From Flagellimonas beolgyonensis (lineage in GTDB: Bacteria > Bacteroidota > Bacteroidia > Flavobacteriales > Flavobacteriaceae), in contig NZ_RZMY01000013.1 of assembly GCF_003992615.1 (NCBI RefSeq), positions 1 through 64,000 of the forward strand: a stretch of DNA of 64,000 bases, in the 5' to 3' direction. A program made the position numbers and the translations under genes. Below the pieces are notes generated by a model. That model ran no database searches and was not told the DNA's origin. It saw only the letters and a program-made list of their open reading frames with translations. Each line of letters begins with the position of its first letter. Positions within the stretch are counted from its first letter, which is position 1. This document shows, in pieces, positions 25,686-33,992 of this stretch.

Positions 25686-27944
25686 TTATAACGGAATGCT
25701 CACATTGAAGGCAATGTTTCTTCCAATGTTCGCAATGCCATCTGGTTTTAAACGGGATAGATGCGAAATATAGTTTTTATCAAATAAATTGTTTCCACTG
25801 ATCTTATATCCGATTTTTTGGTTGAAAAGAAGTATATCACCACCAAAACCAACATTGAATAGATTGTAGCGTGGTGTTTTGGTTTCAAACTCAGCTACCT
25901 TGTTTTGGTCAAAAAAGGTCTGAAGAGTAACAAAGGCGTAACTATTGGACTTGGTCGCTTTGTTGCTCCATTCTACCCGGAAGGTATTGGTCCAACGGTT
26001 GGCCGGAATCAAGGGTAGGTTGGTATCGTCTTCCAATTGACCGTATACAATATCGTAGCTACTTTCCAAATGCAACCAGTCTATGGGGTGTGGGTGAATG
26101 TGGAATCCAAATTCTCCACCATACAAGGTCGCATTTTGCTGTTGGAACACATAAATGGGATCAACATCCCTAAATTCACCTGTTGGCTGTAAGTAGATGT
26201 AGTTGTTTACACCGTTGAAAAACCCGTTGATATATGCTTCCAAGTGTTGGTTGCCGTATTCCAAGGCCAAGTCTATCTGGAAGTTCTGCTCACTTTTAAG
26301 GTCTGCGTTTCCAATTTCAAACCGGTTGGCTCCACTGTGCGAACCATTGGAAGTCAATTCTGAAAGGTTCGGCGCCCTAAATCCGGAGGCTAGGTTTAAA
26401 CGGGCAATAATATTGTCGGAAACATCGGCACGGTAACCTACAGCAGCATTAAAACTGCTAAAATTCCTGTCGATGGCCGGTATGTATTCCTCATCACCCA
26501 CAATGCCGCTTTCATCGCCATTTATGGACCGTAGATCATAACGAAGACCCAACTGCAGGTCACTTTTTTCGAAGTGGATATGCGAGGTCGCCAAAATGCC
26601 AAAATCGTTGGTAATGGCATCTGGAATCAAGACTTCTTCCCCAAAATTCTCATTTTTTTGATGCATGCCCTGTATGCCAAAAATGGTGGTCATTTTACCC
26701 CATTGTGGGTTGAACTGGATGTTATAATTGAAAGTGCTCAATTCCATATGAAGTGCCGGACCCTCTTCCTCTTCTTCCAAAACGGGTTCGCCTACAACCG
26801 GTTCCTCTTCCTCATGGTGATCTTCAAATTCCTTTCGATCGTTGAAGGTATACCCGAAGGTGGCTTCCAAGCTCGATTTTTTGAAGAAGAAATTATTCTT
26901 TGAGCTTAAGATGTGTGTCGAAATTTCTTGATAGGGCAACAAAGGATCGCGGTCGTTGTTCTGCACACCAATTTCTTCTGGAATACCCAATTCGGAAGCG
27001 TTATAATTATAGCGTAACTCTGTTTTAAACCTACTGGCTTGGTAGGCCACACCTGTTTTCAAATCAGCTTCCTTAAATCGGGAGTTGGTTACACTGGTAC
27101 CATTCCCGGTTTCGTAATCGGCATTGGAGGCATAAGCACCCCTGGCCAAAAACTTCAGTTTTTCCCCTGAGGTCTTAAAACCTGCGTTGGCCCCATACCC
27201 CAACGTATTTGTAAAATAGTTCATGTTGATATCGCCAGAAGTCTGACCGGGCAACGCAAAATTCTCAGGATTCAAGTAAAGAACACCACCCAAGGCATCC
27301 GAGCCATAGAGCAGGGAAGCGGGTCCTTTGATCACCTCAACACTGGAAATACCTGCATCGTTTATGCCCAATCCGTGTTCACCGCCAAACTGTTGGTTTT
27401 CCAATCGAACTCCTTGCGTGTAGACGAGCACGCGGTTGAAGCTCAATCCCCGAATCACTGGTTTGCCAATACCCATTCCGGTGGAAACCGAGGAAACGCC
27501 GGGAATATTGGTAATCCCGTCTGCCAAAGTTATGGCACCATTACTTTTCAGTTCTGCAATGGATTTCTGTTCCACCTTCATTACATTTTCCCGTTCCAGT
27601 TTATGAAAGGGGGTGGAGAGGACCACTTCATCCATTTCTATTACAGAAGGTACCATAGCGTAGGAGAAGCTATTGTTTCCTTCATTGATTTCAAAGGAGG
27701 TGGAATAGGTTTCGTATCCTAGGTAAGAAACCACAATTTTGTAGGTTCCTTCTGGCACATTGTTTATGGTGAAATTTCCGTTTTCATCGGTTATGGTCCC
27801 TTTTTCCAATTGTGGAATATAAACGGACACTTGCTCCAAAGGACCACTGTTTTCGGCATCGGTAATGGTTCCGGAAATGGTGTTTTGTGAGAATATGTAG
27901 ATTGGGGCCAATGCCAAGAGCATTGAAATATAAAGTTGTTTCAT
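25686..27944 (-). CDS. TonB-dependent outer membrane receptor, probable metal uptake
   Basis: The 752-residue protein starts with a signal peptide ending FSQ. A carboxypeptidase-regulatory-like domain at about 20-105 (GTITDAENSGPLEQVSVY) is followed by a plug at about 115-230 with SIAELKSNGAITLADGI and IKGPASLLYGSDALGG. A 22-strand barrel ends in an aromatic-poor but typical FNVSIPL. An acidic and His-bearing loop at about residues 373-398 (DHHEEEE, then VLEEEEE, ending ALHME) resembles the metal-binding loop of zinc receptors such as ZnuD. The upstream His/Cys-rich small gene supports metal transport; zinc is my best guess. Confidence 0.88.
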   Translation of the reverse strand: MKQLYISMLLALAPIYIFSQNTISGTITDAENSGPLEQVSVYIPQLEKGTITDENGNFTINNVPEGTYKIVVSYLGYETYSTSFEINEGNNSFSYAMVPSVIEMDEVVLSTPFHKLERENVMKVEQKSIAELKSNGAITLADGITNIPGVSSVSTGMGIGKPVIRGLSFNRVLVYTQGVRLENQQFGGEHGLGINDAGISSVEVIKGPASLLYGSDALGGVLYLNPENFALPGQTSGDINMNYFTNTLGYGANAGFKTSGEKLKFLARGAYASNADYETGNGTSVTNSRFKEADLKTGVAYQASRFKTELRYNYNASELGIPEEIGVQNNDRDPLLPYQEISTHILSSKNNFFFKKSSLEATFGYTFNDRKEFEDHHEEEEPVVGEPVLEEEEEGPALHMELSTFNYNIQFNPQWGKMTTIFGIQGMHQKNENFGEEVLIPDAITNDFGILATSHIHFEKSDLQLGLRYDLRSINGDESGIVGDEEYIPAIDRNFSSFNAAVGYRADVSDNIIARLNLASGFRAPNLSELTSNGSHSGANRFEIGNADLKSEQNFQIDLALEYGNQHLEAYINGFFNGVNNYIYLQPTGEFRDVDPIYVFQQQNATLYGGEFGFHIHPHPIDWLHLESSYDIVYGQLEDDTNLPLIPANRWTNTFRVEWSNKATKSNSYAFVTLQTFFDQNKVAEFETKTPRYNLFNVGFGGDILLFNQKIGYKISGNNLFDKNYISHLSRLKPDGIANIGRNIAFNVSIPL

Positions 27945-27972
27945 TGTTAATGTTAAAAGAGGTTAATAAGAA

Positions 27973-28326
27973 CTAAACAGCTAGAGACAATGAAACGCCG
28001 GGTGGCCCCCGAAGGGTCTGAAAATTGGTTTTAAAAGGTTTAAAAACAAAGGAGTAATAGGTCTCAAAATGACCTATCTCTTGAATTTCCACCAACTCAT
28101 AAGTAAATGTTGTGGAAATCAGTAATTTGGAAACAAGCGTAAAATCATGGAACTCACAACCAATATCCGAACTATGGACATGATCGGTTCCTTTAGCAAC
28201 ACATTGCTTTTCCTGGGAATGGCCGTTAAACGCGTGATGCAGTTTGACCAAGGTGGGGGTGAAAATCCCCAAGGTCAATACCAAGGCTATAAAAACGTAG
28301 ATCCGCTTGTATACTAGTGAGGCCAT
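27973..28326 (-). CDS. Small exported His/Cys-rich protein beside the TonB receptor
   Basis: The first reliable start is ATG 28326, giving 117 residues; an upstream TTG overlaps a promoter-like element. A hydrophobic segment at about 8-26 is followed by KLHHAFNGH, a Cys, then DHVHSSDIGCEFHDF, i.e. a cluster of His and Cys residues at roughly 30-60. The end reads LRGPPGVSLS. The pattern suggests a membrane-anchored periplasmic metal-binding protein. It is 28 bases from the TonB receptor gene and likely co-transcribed and co-regulated, plausibly by Zur, though no Zur box was identified. Confidence 0.7.
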   Translation of the reverse strand: MASLVYKRIYVFIALVLTLGIFTPTLVKLHHAFNGHSQEKQCVAKGTDHVHSSDIGCEFHDFTLVSKLLISTTFTYELVEIQEIGHFETYYSFVFKPFKTNFQTLRGPPGVSLSLAV

Positions 28327-28331
28327 TGACG

Positions 28332-28339
28332 CAAATTTA
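28332..28339 (-). promoter_or_regulatory. -7 element (TAAATTTG) for the His/Cys protein - TonB receptor operon
   Basis: The minus strand reads TAAATTTG, ending five bases before the ATG at 28326. No -33 TTG at the usual spacing was found. Confidence 0.4.
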
Positions 28340-28379
28340 ACCAAGTGAAGGGCTTACATTGTGTTAACAAAAACCTAAA

Positions 28380-28895
28380 CTATGGCACCAAAAAGCCCAA
28401 ACCGATCCGTTTGAGCATTTTTTTCTCAAAATTCCAGAAAAACTCGAATTGGCCGAACAACCATCCAATGCCTACGAGCAGAATTTGATAAATGGGAAAA
28501 ATAAGGAGGATACGTGAGGTCCAGTAAATTGCGCCATGTACGGAATCACCGGTTAATCCGATCCAATGGGTTAGGGGTGCTGCCAACTTGCCTGCCAAAC
28601 TTCCAGTAATGGCAAAAACGATAAAAATGGCAATCATTTCCCATTTTTGGTTCACCTTCCATTTGTGTTCCAATTTTTTGAAGCACCACAAAAAGAAACG
28701 AACCATTGCAAAATAGAGGGCCAGGCAAATTCCAATAGTGAAGATCCATTCAATGCCGGTATTGTTCAATTCAAACGCATGCAACAAACGTCTGGCAATC
28801 CAATAGGCAAAAAGCATGGTAAGTGCTACACCCAATAAGGGGAACAACAACTGCCAATTCTTTTGGATTTCCCAACGCGCTCTAACTTTATCCAT
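28380..28895 (-). CDS. Four-helix membrane protein, probably DUF6787-type
   Basis: The 171 residues contain four hydrophobic helices (about 16-34, 49-70, 86-104 and 124-145). The WEIQKNWQLLFPLLG start and the repeated GxLAGKLAAPLTHWIGL are reminiscent of a flavobacterial family catalogued as DUF6787; I assign this from memory. No catalytic residues stand out. It lies between the metal-uptake pair and a lipoprotein gene on the same strand. Confidence 0.65.
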   Translation of the reverse strand: MDKVRARWEIQKNWQLLFPLLGVALTMLFAYWIARRLLHAFELNNTGIEWIFTIGICLALYFAMVRFFLWCFKKLEHKWKVNQKWEMIAIFIVFAITGSLAGKLAAPLTHWIGLTGDSVHGAIYWTSRILLIFPIYQILLVGIGWLFGQFEFFWNFEKKMLKRIGLGFLVP

Positions 28896-28927
28896 AGCAA
28901 TAATAAAATCAGGGCAAAAATAACATA

Positions 28928-29386
28928 TTAAATCCGGGGAAGAAAGGGCCCTAGACGTTGGTTGTATTTTCGTTGAAAGTAAATGAAGTAATTGTAGAGT
29001 TTGTAATTTACTTCGTAGCCATAGTCTATGTTGGGATCGTAGTTGATCTGCATTTCATAAAGATTGGGGTTGAATCGAGTGGGCTGCAATACCCGATTGT
29101 TCCAAGTGGTTACCATAATAAGGTTTCTGCTTTCCAAAAAATTTTGGGAATAATAGCCTTCCGGACGCGCAATGGAATTGAGCCAGGTATAAAAACCGGG
29201 TTCAATGATGATGATGTCATATTCCGTATCCTCATCCTTGATTTCAACGGGCTCCTCTTCCTTGGAATTGAACACACTCTGCTCTTGGTCTGAAATATCC
29301 AACAACTCTTTCTGTGCAGTACAGGAAAGTACCAGCAATCCAGCAAATACAAGGGAAAACAATTTAAACAATAGGTTCTTTTTCAT
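28928..29386 (-). CDS. Lipoprotein, DUF6146-like
   Basis: A start at 29386 gives MKKNLLFKLF followed by the lipobox LLVLSC, so this is a 152-residue lipoprotein. The longer open frame upstream has no coding character and crosses the preceding gene's terminator. The mature part is acidic at first (EEEPVEIKDEDTEYD). It then contains GFYTWLNSIARPEGYYSQ and NYKLYNYFIYFQRKYN, which I associate with the DUF6146 family of Bacteroidota. The role is unknown. Confidence 0.75.
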   Translation of the reverse strand: MKKNLLFKLFSLVFAGLLVLSCTAQKELLDISDQEQSVFNSKEEEPVEIKDEDTEYDIIIIEPGFYTWLNSIARPEGYYSQNFLESRNLIMVTTWNNRVLQPTRFNPNLYEMQINYDPNIDYGYEVNYKLYNYFIYFQRKYNQRLGPFLPRI

Positions 29387-29406
29387 ATCCTTAAGGTACA
29401 AAAAAA

Positions 29407-29428
29407 GCCATTTGAAATTCCAAATGGC
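29407..29428 (-). terminator. Intrinsic terminator of the DUF937 gene
   Basis: GCCATTTG at 29407-29414 pairs with CAAATGGC at 29421-29428. On the minus strand the stem is followed by a run of at least six T, about 29 bases after the stop of the DUF937 gene and just before the lipoprotein gene. Confidence 0.75.
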
Positions 29429-29456
29429 CTTGTTAAAATACGTTAAGTATTGGTGC

Positions 29457-30098
29457 TTATTTTCCAAAAAGACCACCAAGCATACCCCCGAGTCCGCCTT
29501 TCTTGGAACCTCCACTATTGAGGACCATTCCGGCCAAATCGTCGATAACACTTCCGTCTCCATCGGAATCCAAGAAAGATTCAATCAAAGATTGTTGTTT
29601 GGATGCTGCCTTACCGCCGCCCATCAATCCACCCAAAAGGCCGTTCAACCCATCTGGACTGCTCACATTCTGTTGGCGGGTCTGTTTGCCCAAATAGCCC
29701 AAAAGAATAGGAGCGGCAATCTGAAGAATTTGCGAAATGGTTCCCGCATCCATACCTGATTTACTGCTTAGGGCATTTTCTACCTGTGGTTGTTTGGAAC
29801 CCAAAATATGTCCCAAAATACCGGCACCATCGTTCATCACACTCTGGTCCACACCACCGCCGAACAATCCACCCAAATCATCCAAAATGCCGCCATCGTG
29901 TTTGGAAGAAAGGGCATTCATAAGGCCTTGTGCGCCTCCGGGGGTAGAGGTATTTTTTTTCATGGCACCCATCAATAAAGGCATGGCCATGGTCAATACA
30001 TCAGCTGTTTTACTTTCTGGTTGACCGGTTTGCCCGGCAACACCACTGATCAATTGTTTGCCCATTGGGCTATTGATTAAATCCAAAATTCCTGACAT
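29457..30098 (-). CDS. DUF937-domain protein
   Basis: The 213 residues are rich in Gly, Leu and Met and show the DUF937 pattern: SGILDLINSPMGKQLISGVA at the N-terminus, the LPLLMGAM-like TMAMPLLMGAMKKN, and a second half-repeat QILQIAAPILLGYLGKQ. The tail is glycine-rich (GGLGGMLGGLFGK). A DSDGDGSVIDD segment near residue 180 looks like a calcium-binding loop. The function of DUF937 is not known. It is monocistronic with its own terminator. Confidence 0.88.
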   Translation of the reverse strand: MSGILDLINSPMGKQLISGVAGQTGQPESKTADVLTMAMPLLMGAMKKNTSTPGGAQGLMNALSSKHDGGILDDLGGLFGGGVDQSVMNDGAGILGHILGSKQPQVENALSSKSGMDAGTISQILQIAAPILLGYLGKQTRQQNVSSPDGLNGLLGGLMGGGKAASKQQSLIESFLDSDGDGSVIDDLAGMVLNSGGSKKGGLGGMLGGLFGK

Positions 30099-30177
30099 GT
30101 GTTCTGTGTTAAGGTTAGAGGGACAAGGTACGAAAAAGTGGGTTTTAACAACTTGGATATGTCATATTAATTCCCAA

Positions 30178-31131
30178 TTAATTCAAGGTTGCAATTACCT
30201 TTTGGGCCAATTCAATACCAATACGTTGCTGTGCCTCCACGGTTGATGCTCCAATGTGTGGTGTCATGGAAATTTTGGGGTGCATCAAAATCTTAATTTC
30301 GGGATGGGGTTCCGATTCGTATACGTCCAATCCCGCGAATGAAAGGTGATCATTGTCCAGAGCCTCCACCAAGGCAACTTCATCCAACACGCCGCCGCGG
30401 GAAGTATTAATGATGCCAGCACCGGGTTTCATCAATCCAATTTCCTTGGCTCCGAGCAAATAACTGTCCTGTGCGGGCACATGAAGGCTTACAAAATCGG
30501 AATTTGCCAATACGGTTTCCAGATTATCTGCCTTCAATTTGAATTTTAAAGATTGTCCGTCGAAGAAGGTTGCTTCAATTTCCGTTTCCGTAATGGTATG
30601 ATCCGTAAAAAGAACTTGCATACCCAGCGAAAGTGCCATTCGGGCCGTTGCTTGGCCAATTCGGCCAAACCCGACAATGCCCAATGTTTTGCCCCGCAAT
30701 TCCGTGCCTCCGGCATAGCTTTTCTTCAAGAATTTGAACTGGCTATCACCTTCCAAGGGCATATTTCGGTTAGAGTCGTGCAGAAAGCGAACCGCAGCGA
30801 ACAAATGGGCAAACACCAATTCGGCCACCGATTCGGAAGAGGCTTCCGGGGTATTGAAAACTTCAATGCCTTTGGATTCGGCATAAGCTACATCTATATT
30901 GTCCATGCCAACACCACCACGACCAATCAATTTAAGGTTGGAACAAGCGTCGATTACTTTTTTGTCCACCTTAGTGGCACTGCGGACCAAAAGCCCCTCA
31001 ATTTTATGTTCATTGATAAAGTTGGCCAGTTGTTCTTGGGCAACTCGTGTTTCGATTACTTCAAAACCTTCTTTTTCCAAAAGATCTTTACCGGTTCGGG
31101 CGATACCGTCGTTCGCTAAAATTTTAATCAT
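30178..31131 (-). CDS. serA: D-3-phosphoglycerate dehydrogenase, short form
   Basis: This is the first step of serine synthesis, oxidising 3-phosphoglycerate with NAD. The 317 residues comprise only the catalytic and NAD domains, without the C-terminal ACT regulatory domain of longer SerA. The NAD motif is GIVGFGRIGQATARM at about 145-160, the substrate arginine is in NTSRGGVLDE and the catalytic His in MTPHIGAST. It begins five bases after serC ends, in the order serC-serA. The absence of the ACT domain implies no classical serine feedback on this enzyme. Confidence 0.93.
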   Translation of the reverse strand: MIKILANDGIARTGKDLLEKEGFEVIETRVAQEQLANFINEHKIEGLLVRSATKVDKKVIDACSNLKLIGRGGVGMDNIDVAYAESKGIEVFNTPEASSESVAELVFAHLFAAVRFLHDSNRNMPLEGDSQFKFLKKSYAGGTELRGKTLGIVGFGRIGQATARMALSLGMQVLFTDHTITETEIEATFFDGQSLKFKLKADNLETVLANSDFVSLHVPAQDSYLLGAKEIGLMKPGAGIINTSRGGVLDEVALVEALDNDHLSFAGLDVYESEPHPEIKILMHPKISMTPHIGASTVEAQQRIGIELAQKVIATLN

Positions 31132-31136
31132 TTAGG

Positions 31137-32201
31137 TTATCCTTTCTTTTCCAATTCACTCATGATATCCACCAAAACTCCGACACTTTCAATGGGAAGG
31201 GCATTGTACATGGATGCACGGTAGCCACCCACGGAACGATGTCCGTTGATACCACTGATGCCCGCTTCTTTGCACATAGCGTCGAATTCATCTTTGAGTT
31301 CATCATCGGTAATGTTGAAGGTTGCATTCATGATGGAACGATCTTCCTTGGCGGCAATGCCTGAGAAAACAGGGTTCAACTCAATTTCAGAATAGATCAG
31401 ATTGGCCTTACGCTCGTTGATTTCCTCAATGGCAGCAATGCCACCCAAATCCTTAAGCCATTGCAGGGTCAACATAGAAACATATACTGCAAAAACAGGT
31501 GGTGTATTGAACATGCTTTCCTTGCTCACGTGTACTTTATAATCCAACATGGATGGGATTTTACGGCTTACCCTGCCCAAAATGTCTTCCTTCACCACAA
31601 CCAATGTAGTGCCCGCAGGTCCCATGTTCTTTTGGGCCCCAGCGTAGATAAGGTCAAATTTGGAAAAATCCAGTTGACGGGAAAAAATATCCGAACTCAT
31701 GTCACAGACCAAAGGCACATCCGTTTCGGGAAATTCCTTGATCTGGGTACCATAAATGGTATTGTTGGAAGTCAAATGTAAATAATCGAGGTCTTTTGGA
31801 ACCTTGTATCCCTTTGGGATATGGTTGAAATTTTGTTCTTGGGACGATGCGACTTCCACAATCTCACCCAGCAGACGGGCTTCCTTAATTGCCTTTTGGC
31901 TCCAAGTACCTGTATTAATATAACCGGCCTTTTTCTCCAACAAGTTAAAGGCCGTCATTAAAAATTGCATGCTGGCACCACCTTGAAGGAAGAGGGCCTG
32001 ATACCCTTTGCCCTCCAGTTCCAACAATTCCAGGGCCAAGGAACGGGCCTTTTCCATAATGGCCACAAATTCCTTGCTTCGGTGAGAGATTTCTATGAGT
32101 GATAATCCAATACCGTCCAGTTCCAAAACGGCCTCGGATGCCTTTTGCATTACCTCTTTGGGCAATATGCATGGGCCTGCGCTAAAATTGTGTTTTTTCA
32201 T
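31137..32201 (-). CDS. serC: Phosphoserine aminotransferase
   Basis: A PLP enzyme converting 3-phosphohydroxypyruvate to phosphoserine with glutamate; it also serves pyridoxine synthesis. The 354 residues start KHNFSAGPCILPKEVM, the usual SerC beginning. The PLP lysine lies in YAGAQKNMGPAGTT near residue 192, and GHRSVGGYRASMYNALP is the conserved C-terminal substrate motif. It is the promoter-proximal gene of a serC-serA operon. Confidence 0.96.
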   Translation of the reverse strand: MKKHNFSAGPCILPKEVMQKASEAVLELDGIGLSLIEISHRSKEFVAIMEKARSLALELLELEGKGYQALFLQGGASMQFLMTAFNLLEKKAGYINTGTWSQKAIKEARLLGEIVEVASSQEQNFNHIPKGYKVPKDLDYLHLTSNNTIYGTQIKEFPETDVPLVCDMSSDIFSRQLDFSKFDLIYAGAQKNMGPAGTTLVVVKEDILGRVSRKIPSMLDYKVHVSKESMFNTPPVFAVYVSMLTLQWLKDLGGIAAIEEINERKANLIYSEIELNPVFSGIAAKEDRSIMNATFNITDDELKDEFDAMCKEAGISGINGHRSVGGYRASMYNALPIESVGVLVDIMSELEKKG

Positions 32202-32272
32202 TTCCTTGGTTTACGGGGTAAAGGTCTAAAAATTTCTTGGTTCAAAAAATGGTAAAGAGGGTTAGTGTCAGC

Positions 32273-33319
32273 CTAAAGCTGCAGCAAAAAAGCCATCGTA
32301 TCCACACCATCGGCATAATCATCCAATCTGGGTTTTTGGGTTTCACCGAATTTAACTTCGGAACCTATTCCTGTGGCAGTAACCAGACATTGTATGTCTT
32401 CCTTCCTGTTTTCCAAAACCTGCGTTAATTCTTCTTTTGTTTCATAATTGGAATAGAACAACACAGAAATAGGGGAAGCAAGTGATTCTTCTTCCTTGAG
32501 TACCAGAAAACCATTATCCAACAATTGGAATTCACTCATCAAATAAACGGCCTTGTTGTAATCATAGTTATTGGCGTATTTATGTTGGTGAATGATGTCC
32601 TTGTAGGCATACATGGCGTTGAAAAAGGGTTCAAAATCATAGCCTTTGGGGACATAGAGCTTGGACACGTTTCGACATCCCAAACCATAATATCTGAAAA
32701 CATCCTCGCCCAACGCTTCCAGTTCTTCCTTCGATTCCTCACCGGTAAGAATGGCCACGGAATTTCTGTTTTTTCGTATGATGTTTGGCTTCTTGCCAAA
32801 ATAATACTCAAAATAACGGCCCGTATTGTTGCTTCCTGTGGCAATCACTGCATCAAAATTCTCCATTTTGCCCTCAACGAATTGTATACGATGGGCCAGT
32901 TCTGGATTCACTTTGATTAAAAAATTGGCCAGAAACGGCAATAAAATTTTATCATTGGATGATAGTTTTACCATGACTCGATGTCCGGAAAGCAATACAC
33001 ACAAAAAGTCATGGAAACCGACAAGGGGAATATTGCCAGCCATTACAATTCCCACCGTTTTGGGTTCATCTAGGGGCTTTATTCCATATTTGGAAATCCA
33101 GCTTTCCAATTGGTCCTTGGTCAATAAATTGGCCCATTGCTCCAATGCGAATAGAATGTTCTCTTTGGTAAACCAGCCATTGTGTTGTTCTGCTTTGGAT
33201 ATGGCTTCGACCAACGCCATGTCCTGATTTCCAGATTCATTTTGCTGATTTTCGCAAAAATCGGACAAGTATTTTCCAAGTTCGACAAAAGCTTCAATTG
33301 TTTGGATATACGGCGCCAT
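32273..33319 (-). CDS. LuxC-like acyl-CoA reductase
   Basis: The 348 residues match the acyl-CoA reductase (LuxC, aldehyde dehydrogenase-like) family. VGIVMAGNIPLVGFHDFLCVL at about 90-110 is the conserved nucleotide-region start (quoted here only in outline), and YYGLGCRNVSKLYVP near 215-230 holds the presumed nucleophilic cysteine. It would reduce an acyl-CoA to aldehyde with NADPH. In Bacteroidota the gene is regularly found divergent from this dicluster ferredoxin, as here, which hints at redox coupling, but the product is not known. Confidence 0.82.
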   Translation of the reverse strand: MAPYIQTIEAFVELGKYLSDFCENQQNESGNQDMALVEAISKAEQHNGWFTKENILFALEQWANLLTKDQLESWISKYGIKPLDEPKTVGIVMAGNIPLVGFHDFLCVLLSGHRVMVKLSSNDKILLPFLANFLIKVNPELAHRIQFVEGKMENFDAVIATGSNNTGRYFEYYFGKKPNIIRKNRNSVAILTGEESKEELEALGEDVFRYYGLGCRNVSKLYVPKGYDFEPFFNAMYAYKDIIHQHKYANNYDYNKAVYLMSEFQLLDNGFLVLKEEESLASPISVLFYSNYETKEELTQVLENRKEDIQCLVTATGIGSEVKFGETQKPRLDDYADGVDTMAFLLQL

Positions 33320-33324
33320 TAAAT

Positions 33325-33355
33325 TTGTACACTAATTTGGTAGGGTTTATTTTTG
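33325..33355 (+). promoter_or_regulatory. Promoter of the ferredoxin gene
   Basis: TTG at 33325-33327 and TATTTTTG at 33348-33355 are separated by 20 bases, a full match to the Bacteroidota TTG-N19-23-TAnnTTTG pattern, 49 bases before the ferredoxin ATG. Confidence 0.7.
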
Positions 33356-33404
33356 CCAAAAGTAAGCATGCTGAATCGAATCAGCCCAAAAGGAAAAGAA
33401 AATT

Positions 33405-33758
33405 ATGGCGATAATTATTACTGATGAGTGCATAAATTGTGGTGCATGTGAGCCAGAGTGCCCAAATACGGCAATTTATGAAGGTGCGGATGAATGGAGA
33501 TATAGTGATGGTACCTCTTTAAAAGGGGATGTGGTACTGCCCAATGGCAAGGCCGTTAATGCCGATGATGTTCAGGAACCCGTAAGCGACGAAATCTATT
33601 ATATTGTACCGGACAAGTGTACGGAGTGCAAAGGCTTCCATGAAGAACCACAGTGCGCTGCAGTTTGTCCCGTGGATTGCTGTGTGCCCGATGAGGACCA
33701 CGTAGAAAGCGAAGAGGTACTGCTGGGCAAGCAACAATTTATGCACCCCAACGGATAA
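33405..33758 (+). CDS. Dicluster 2[4Fe-4S] ferredoxin
   Basis: A small electron carrier of 117 residues. The first cluster motif [12 protein letters not shown] uses Cys9, 12, 15 and 19. The second is in [22 protein letters not shown], with the insertion between the second and third cysteines typical of the Allochromatium-type ferredoxins. A ~50-residue acidic segment links the two halves. It has its own promoter and terminator and is divergent from the acyl-CoA reductase. Confidence 0.93.
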   Translation: MAIIITDECINCGACEPECPNTAIYEGADEWRYSDGTSLKGDVVLPNGKAVNADDVQEPVSDEIYYIVPDKCTECKGFHEEPQCAAVCPVDCCVPDEDHVESEEVLLGKQQFMHPNG

Positions 33759-33779
33759 AAGATAAATTCATGTAATTTT

Positions 33780-33808
33780 ACCCGGGCCTAAAAGTGTCCG
33801 GGTTTTTT
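33780..33808 (+). terminator. Intrinsic terminator of the ferredoxin gene
   Basis: ACCCGGGC at 33780-33787 pairs with GTCCGGGT at 33796-33803 (one G-T pair), followed by a run of six T. The T run touches the ATG of the next small ORF at 33809. Confidence 0.75.
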
Positions 33809-33937
33809 ATGGAACAAAAGGAAAAGGAATACAACGGGATTTGGAAACAGGCTGGGTGCATCCTGTCCTTGGTGGCCATTTTTGCCATAATAGCCTTGGT
33901 GGTCATGGGCTTCTATCTACTCATCGGTAAATATTAG
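33809..33937 (+). CDS. Possible single-helix membrane peptide (42 aa)
   Basis: An ATG directly after the terminator T tract opens 42 codons ending TAG at 33935-33937. The product has a charged N-terminus (MEQKEKEYNG) and one strong membrane helix (about residues 17-39) ending in GKY. The charge and hydrophobicity pattern is protein-like, but there is no visible ribosome binding site and the start abuts a terminator, so expression would need read-through or a start downstream. I do not recognise a family. Confidence 0.5.
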   Translation: MEQKEKEYNGIWKQAGCILSLVAIFAIIALVVMGFYLLIGKY

Positions 33938-33959
33938 ACCGCAAACCAAAACTTCAACT

Positions 33960-33967
33960 TATATTTG
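33960..33967 (+). promoter_or_regulatory. -7 element (TATATTTG) of ychF
   Basis: TATATTTG followed by CA is a very typical flavobacterial -7 region, 25 bases before the ychF ATG. No TTG was found at the usual -33 spacing. Confidence 0.55.
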
Positions 33968-33992
33968 CACCCTCAAAATAGATAGGATTTAG

